A DNA stretch of 9,028 nucleotides from an uncultured Planctomycetaceae bacterium (lineage in GTDB: Bacteria > Planctomycetota > Planctomycetia > Planctomycetales > Planctomycetaceae): positions 1 to 9,028 of the forward strand of contig CALFYU010000577.1 in assembly GCA_937952455.1 (NCBI GenBank). The letters run 5' to 3'. Below the pieces are notes generated by a model. The model ran no database searches and was not told the origin of the DNA. It was given only the letters and a program-made list of their open reading frames with translations. Below, in pieces: positions 6,358 to 9,028 of the stretch. The position numbers and the translations under genes are program-made. The stretch's first letter is position 1; each line of letters opens with the position of its first letter.

Positions 6358-7409
6358 CAGTTGTAGATAGAGACGCAAAGCACGTTTGTCGCCAGCGAGC
6401 AGGGAATTTTGCCTAGGCCAATACTCTCCAAGACGCGACGAAAGATTGGCTTGGCACTTTCAAATTGCGACGGCCGGCAACTGCAGGTCACAAAGTACGT
6501 GCGTTTCCCCGCCATGATTGTCGCGCGATAGCCGACCGTTGTCGAGAATGTCCCTTTCTCCTCGAACTTGGAAAGCCGTGCATCGCCAAACCCACAATCG
6601 AAAACTTGGACGCCTGTCTCCGTATAGTTATCGAGTGTCTCCATCAAAACTTGTTGCCGCCGCATGTGAGCTCCGTGGACCGGTTTCAGTTCGGGGGCGT
6701 ATTGATTTGAGTCTTGATTCGCGATTGCCTGCGCGGCTTCACCCATGGCGGACGCGGCCTGGTTTTCCTTGATAGAAATGGAGATATTGCCGTAATCAAC
6801 GCGGGCGAAGACCGGAAGACCGCCGGTCCCGCCACCATGATCGGTGACCCATCCTTCCGGATATTCGAAACTGACGGCACTGTCGTTGGCCTCAAATTTG
6901 ACATAATTCTTGGGCGGCTCGATCTTTCCGGCCTCAGAGATTCGCTTCACCAAAGAAGGCCCGAAAATCGCTCCGACGACGATCAACACGATCAATGTTA
7001 CGCCGCCGCCGATGGCGATCATTTTTTGTTTGCCCGAGGTTTCCTTCCGTTTTTTTTTCGTCTTCCCCTTGTCTTTAGGCTCCCCTTTTCGCCGCCGGCG
7101 CTCGCCGTAAACGGGGCCTTCCGCTTCTTCGGCCTTGGGTTTTTCCGGTTCGACAACCTTTTGAATCTTCTTGATCTTGCGGCCTCCGACCGGGAGTACG
7201 CCCGGCTTGGTGAAGGCCACGTCGCGGCCGTAGGGATCGGCTCCGCTGTGGTCGTCGAATCCCGACCCACCGCGACTCCCATTCGAGGAGGACGGTATCT
7301 TAAAGGCCGTTTGGCACTTACGGCAGCGCATTTTTTTGCCGGCCAGACTGGCATCTTTGAGTTTAAAAACGGTTTTGCATTTCGGGCATCGAGCAGCAAT
7401 CGTCGGCAC
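6321..7409 (-). CDS. zinc-ribbon, single-pass membrane protein of unknown function
   Basis: The 362-residue product has three parts. Residues 1-39 form a zinc ribbon with Cys8-x2-Cys11 and Cys29-x2-Cys32, of the MJ0042-like type (CPKCKTVFKLKD, then MRCRKCQTAFKIP). Residues 40-128 are a low-complexity linker rich in Gly, then in Lys, Arg and Glu (RRRRKGEPKDKGKTKKKRK). A single membrane helix spans about 130-150 (MIAIGGGVTLIVLIVVGAIFG). Residues 165-335 form a compact domain (VSFEYPEGWVTDH, then a C-terminal FESAKPIFRRVLESIGL) resembling PsbP/DUF1795-type lipid- or wall-associated folds; this is a resemblance, not a firm match. With the basic linker inside, the C-terminal domain would be outside. 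The start is GTG, supported by GAGGTG just upstream. The last 25 residues look unlike the rest and run into an inverted-repeat element. Function unknown. Confidence 0.82.
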   Translation of the reverse strand: MPTIAARCPKCKTVFKLKDASLAGKKMRCRKCQTAFKIPSSSNGSRGGSGFDDHSGADPYGRDVAFTKPGVLPVGGRKIKKIQKVVEPEKPKAEEAEGPVYGERRRRKGEPKDKGKTKKKRKETSGKQKMIAIGGGVTLIVLIVVGAIFGPSLVKRISEAGKIEPPKNYVKFEANDSAVSFEYPEGWVTDHGGGTGGLPVFARVDYGNISISIKENQAASAMGEAAQAIANQDSNQYAPELKPVHGAHMRRQQVLMETLDNYTETGVQVFDCGFGDARLSKFEEKGTFSTTVGYRATIMAGKRTYFVTCSCRPSQFESAKPIFRRVLESIGLGKIPCSLATNVLCVSIYNWFQNPRTRRPHT

Positions 7410-7413
7410 GATT

Positions 7414-7419
7414 CACCTC
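7414..7419 (-). promoter_or_regulatory. Shine-Dalgarno site supporting the GTG start
   Basis: GAGGTG on the minus strand ends 4 bases before the GTG at 7409. The zinc-ribbon motif begins seven residues after that codon. A nearby ATG at about 7425 is in another frame, so GTG is the natural start. Confidence 0.7.
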
Positions 7420-7465
7420 GGTCATATGTAAGACAATTTGCGAGTCTAAATTCCCGCATAACGCA

Positions 7466-7495
7466 ATTTTAGCCGGAATGGCATAGCGATTTCAA
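7466..7495 (-). promoter_or_regulatory. sigma70-like promoter of the zinc-ribbon gene
   Basis: On the minus strand TTGAAA (7495-7490) and TAAAAT (7471-7466) are separated by 18 bases, each one base off the E. coli consensus. The predicted start near 7459 leaves a leader of about 50 bases containing the GAGGTG ribosome-binding site. Position and quality agree, but it is untested. Confidence 0.45.
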
Positions 7496-7654
7496 ATTCC
7501 ACACCGCAGAAATCGTCGTCGGTCGTTGACCCCCTTGCCTCTCAGCTCTCCCCTGTTCGCGGCAACTCCCTGCCTGTGCCCCGAACCACCTACGCCATGC
7601 GGGGCTCTCTGATTGTGCGTGCAGTGCGGATATTTACAAGGAACCGGCCCGCCG

Positions 7655-7668
7655 CGATTCACGAATCG
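7655..7668. promoter_or_regulatory. palindrome overlapping the -35 region, candidate operator
   Basis: CGATTC (7655-7660), two bases, then GAATCG (7663-7668) form a perfect inverted repeat. It overlaps the candidate -35 box at 7658-7663, where a bound protein would block RNA polymerase. A palindrome of this length can arise by chance, so confidence is low. Confidence 0.3.
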
Positions 7669-7686
7669 GGGCAAATTCCGTATGCT
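7658..7686 (+). promoter_or_regulatory. weak promoter-like sequence of the propeller gene
   Basis: TTCACG (7658-7663) and TATGCT (7681-7686) are spaced by 17 bases and match 4 of 6 consensus positions each. The leader to the ATG at 7775 would be about 80 bases. Confidence 0.3.
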
Positions 7687-7774
7687 GGGGCTACCAAATC
7701 GCGGTCCACTCTGAAAGGCCCGATCGATCTTATCCTTGCCAGCACACCTGACCCGAGAGTGACGAGAGCCGACT

Positions 7775-8977
7775 ATGTCCCACAAGAGTCCAACCGTTTT
7801 ATTTGTCGTTGGAATGCTGATTTGCACTGCCGCCGGCGGCGCGGAGGCCGATGAATCCGCCACGGTGACGTTCGAAAAGATTCCCTTGGCCGTCAATCCC
7901 AACGAAGGCTGCGCGGTCGCCGACGTCGATCGGGACGGCCGGCTGGATATCATCGCCGGTCCGAATTGGTTTGCCGCGCCGCAGTACGCCGCCCGCCCGC
8001 TGCGGGAGATCGATGAATTCGACGAGGATTACCTTAAGAATAACGGCGATCACGCCTACGACGTCAACGGTGACGGGTGGGTCGATGTCATCTCGGGCGA
8101 TTGGCACGGCGACCAGATCTTCTGGTACGAAAATCCGGGCAAAGTCGGTTTGGCGAAGGGCCTGCGCTGGAAGCCGCATGTCCTCAAAACGACCCGCGGC
8201 CAGAATGAAGCATTTTTCCTGCGGGACCTCGACGGCGATGGCGTTCCTGAAATCGTTGTCGACTGTTGGAAGGACGAAGCCCCGCTGGTGGCATGGAAGC
8301 TTGTAAGCTCCGACGAGGGCCCCTCACTGACGCGGCACGAGTTGGGCAAAGAAGGTTGCGGGCACGGCATGGCCTTTGGTGACGTCAACGGCGACGGACG
8401 CGAAGACATTCTCACCGCAATCGGCTGGTATGAACAACCGGCAGCCGATCCGCTCTCCACTGCATGGAAACATCACGCGAGTTGGAACCGCCCGCATGGC
8501 AGTTGCCCGTTTTTGGTTGTCGACCTGACCGGAGACGGACGCAACGACGTAATCTGGGGGAACGGTCACGACTACGGACTGTATTGGCTGGAGCAGTTGG
8601 ATACCACGGCAGACGACACCGCTTGGAAGGAGCACGTGATCGACCGCTCCTATTCGCAAACACACTGCCTGCACTGGGCGGACATCGAGGGAGACGGTGC
8701 CGGCTAGTTGATTACCGGCAAACGGGTCGGCGGACACGCCGGCCGTGATCCGGGTGGCATGGAGCCGGAGTGTCTTTACTACTACGAGTGGGATCCCGAC
8801 AACCAAAAATTCTCGCGGCACACGATCAGCGAGAATGAAGGGATCGGCACCGGGATGCAACTCCGCACGGCTGACTTGGACGGTGACGGGCGGCTGGATA
8901 TTGCCGTCTCGGGCAAGTCGGGCACGTGGGTGTTGCTCAATCGGGGAACCGAAAAACCGTCAACGGGTGCCAACTAG
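7775..8977 (+). pseudogene. exported FG-GAP/VCBS seven-repeat beta-propeller protein interrupted by an in-frame TAG
   Basis: The open frame from the ATG at 7775 gives 310 residues, then TAG at 8705-8707, then 89 further family-like residues in the same frame to TAG at 8975-8977; the intact product would have 400. An N-terminal signal peptide (PTVLFVVGMLICTAA, cleavage near residue 26) predicts export. Seven Ca-binding-type loops follow: DVDRDG (50), DVNGDG (96), DLDGDG (151), DVNGDG (203), DLTGDG (250), DIEGDG (303) and DLDGDG (367). Each is followed by a hydrophobic strand and often a WYE/WLE motif, as expected for a seven-bladed integrin-like propeller. The TAG falls in the sixth blade, where I would expect an acidic residue (GEL-ITGKR), so a single GAG-to-TAG change would explain it. 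Such exported propellers are often binding or scaffold proteins; no enzyme domain is attached and the ligand is unknown. AGAG lies about 7 bases before the ATG. Confidence 0.85.
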
Positions 8978-9028
8978 TACTACAGCGCTAGGTTGAATCC
9001 CACTTACAGTGCGGGAGTTCGGTGAGTT

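Larger units (their letters stand above)
7410..7774. other. divergent intergenic region
   Basis: These 365 bases separate the zinc-ribbon gene (leftward) from the propeller gene (rightward). They hold the leftward promoter candidate (7466-7495), a stretch from about 7510 to 7650 in which I see no feature, and the rightward promoter candidate with its palindrome (7655-7686). A minus-strand open frame overlapping this region and the propeller gene has no family-like sequence and is treated as chance. Confidence 0.65.

Noticed and set aside
6714..7472. 252-codon plus-strand open frame opposite the zinc-ribbon gene
   Set aside because: Its phenylalanine-rich sequence is the mirror of the lysine/glutamate-rich linker on the real strand, and it has no convincing domain or start context.
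7492..7953. 153-codon minus-strand frame spanning the divergent intergenic region
   Set aside because: It overlaps the start of the propeller gene, has no recognisable motif, and conflicts with the promoter layout.
8708..8977. Separate small gene starting at TTG after the premature stop
   Set aside because: It is the in-frame continuation of the interrupted propeller gene, has no ribosome-binding site, and would begin mid-blade.
8999..9015. Small hairpin CC-CACT-TAC-AGTG-C-GG after the propeller gene
   Set aside because: The stem is short and bulged with no T run after it in the visible bases, so it does not support a terminator call.

Overview
The window looks like chromosomal DNA of a planctomycete (Planctomycetota), by inference from gene content. 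It encodes an exported protein with FG-GAP/VCBS-type calcium loops, a CxxC...CxxC zinc-ribbon protein joined to a membrane helix, an exported sugar-epimerase/SGNH-hydrolase fusion, and Shine-Dalgarno sites of very uneven strength. Base composition is moderately GC-rich. No database search was possible, so the lineage is a judgement and not a proof.

Layout. Positions 1-3739 hold a minus-strand efflux operon, read from high to low coordinates: a TetR/AcrR-family regulator (3739-3011), an HlyD/AcrA-type periplasmic adaptor (2988-1699) and an AcrB-like RND permease (1656 to beyond the left edge, 3' end missing). Gaps are 22 and 42 bases. A good sigma70-like promoter lies directly against the regulator's ATG, which implies a leaderless or nearly leaderless mRNA. 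A CAACAG-N6-CTGTTG inverted repeat just upstream is a candidate operator. The simplest model is a self-regulated, drug- or metabolite-responsive tripartite pump whose outer-membrane channel is encoded elsewhere.

Positions 3740-4046 are non-coding. They contain a long hairpin capped by a cUUCGg tetraloop and followed by a T run on the + strand, with a promoter-like sequence just before it. This could be a small RNA or a terminator between operons.

Positions 4047-7409 hold three more minus-strand genes: a zinc-ribbon, single-pass membrane protein with a GTG start (7409-6321); an exported two-domain protein joining an aldose-1-epimerase-like fold to an SGNH/GDSL hydrolase (6172-4556); and a YbaK/ProX-type aminoacyl-tRNA deacylase (4526-4047). 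The last two are 29 bases apart and probably co-transcribed. A 76-bp segment bounded by perfect 12-bp inverted repeats covers the 3' end of the zinc-ribbon gene and may supply its last residues and stop codon.

Positions 7410-7774 are a divergent intergenic region with a promoter candidate for each direction. Positions 7775-8977 (+) encode an exported seven-repeat FG-GAP/VCBS beta-propeller protein interrupted by an in-frame TAG at 8705-8707. The same frame and family sequence continue unchanged to a second TAG at 8975-8977, so this is a recent nonsense allele, a sequencing error, or less likely a readthrough gene. The last 51 bases hold no recognisable gene.

Nothing here is clearly a new defence or mobile system. 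The points most worth following are the nonsense-interrupted propeller, the epimerase-hydrolase fusion, the UUCG hairpin RNA candidate, the inverted-repeat element and the leaderless repressor promoter.
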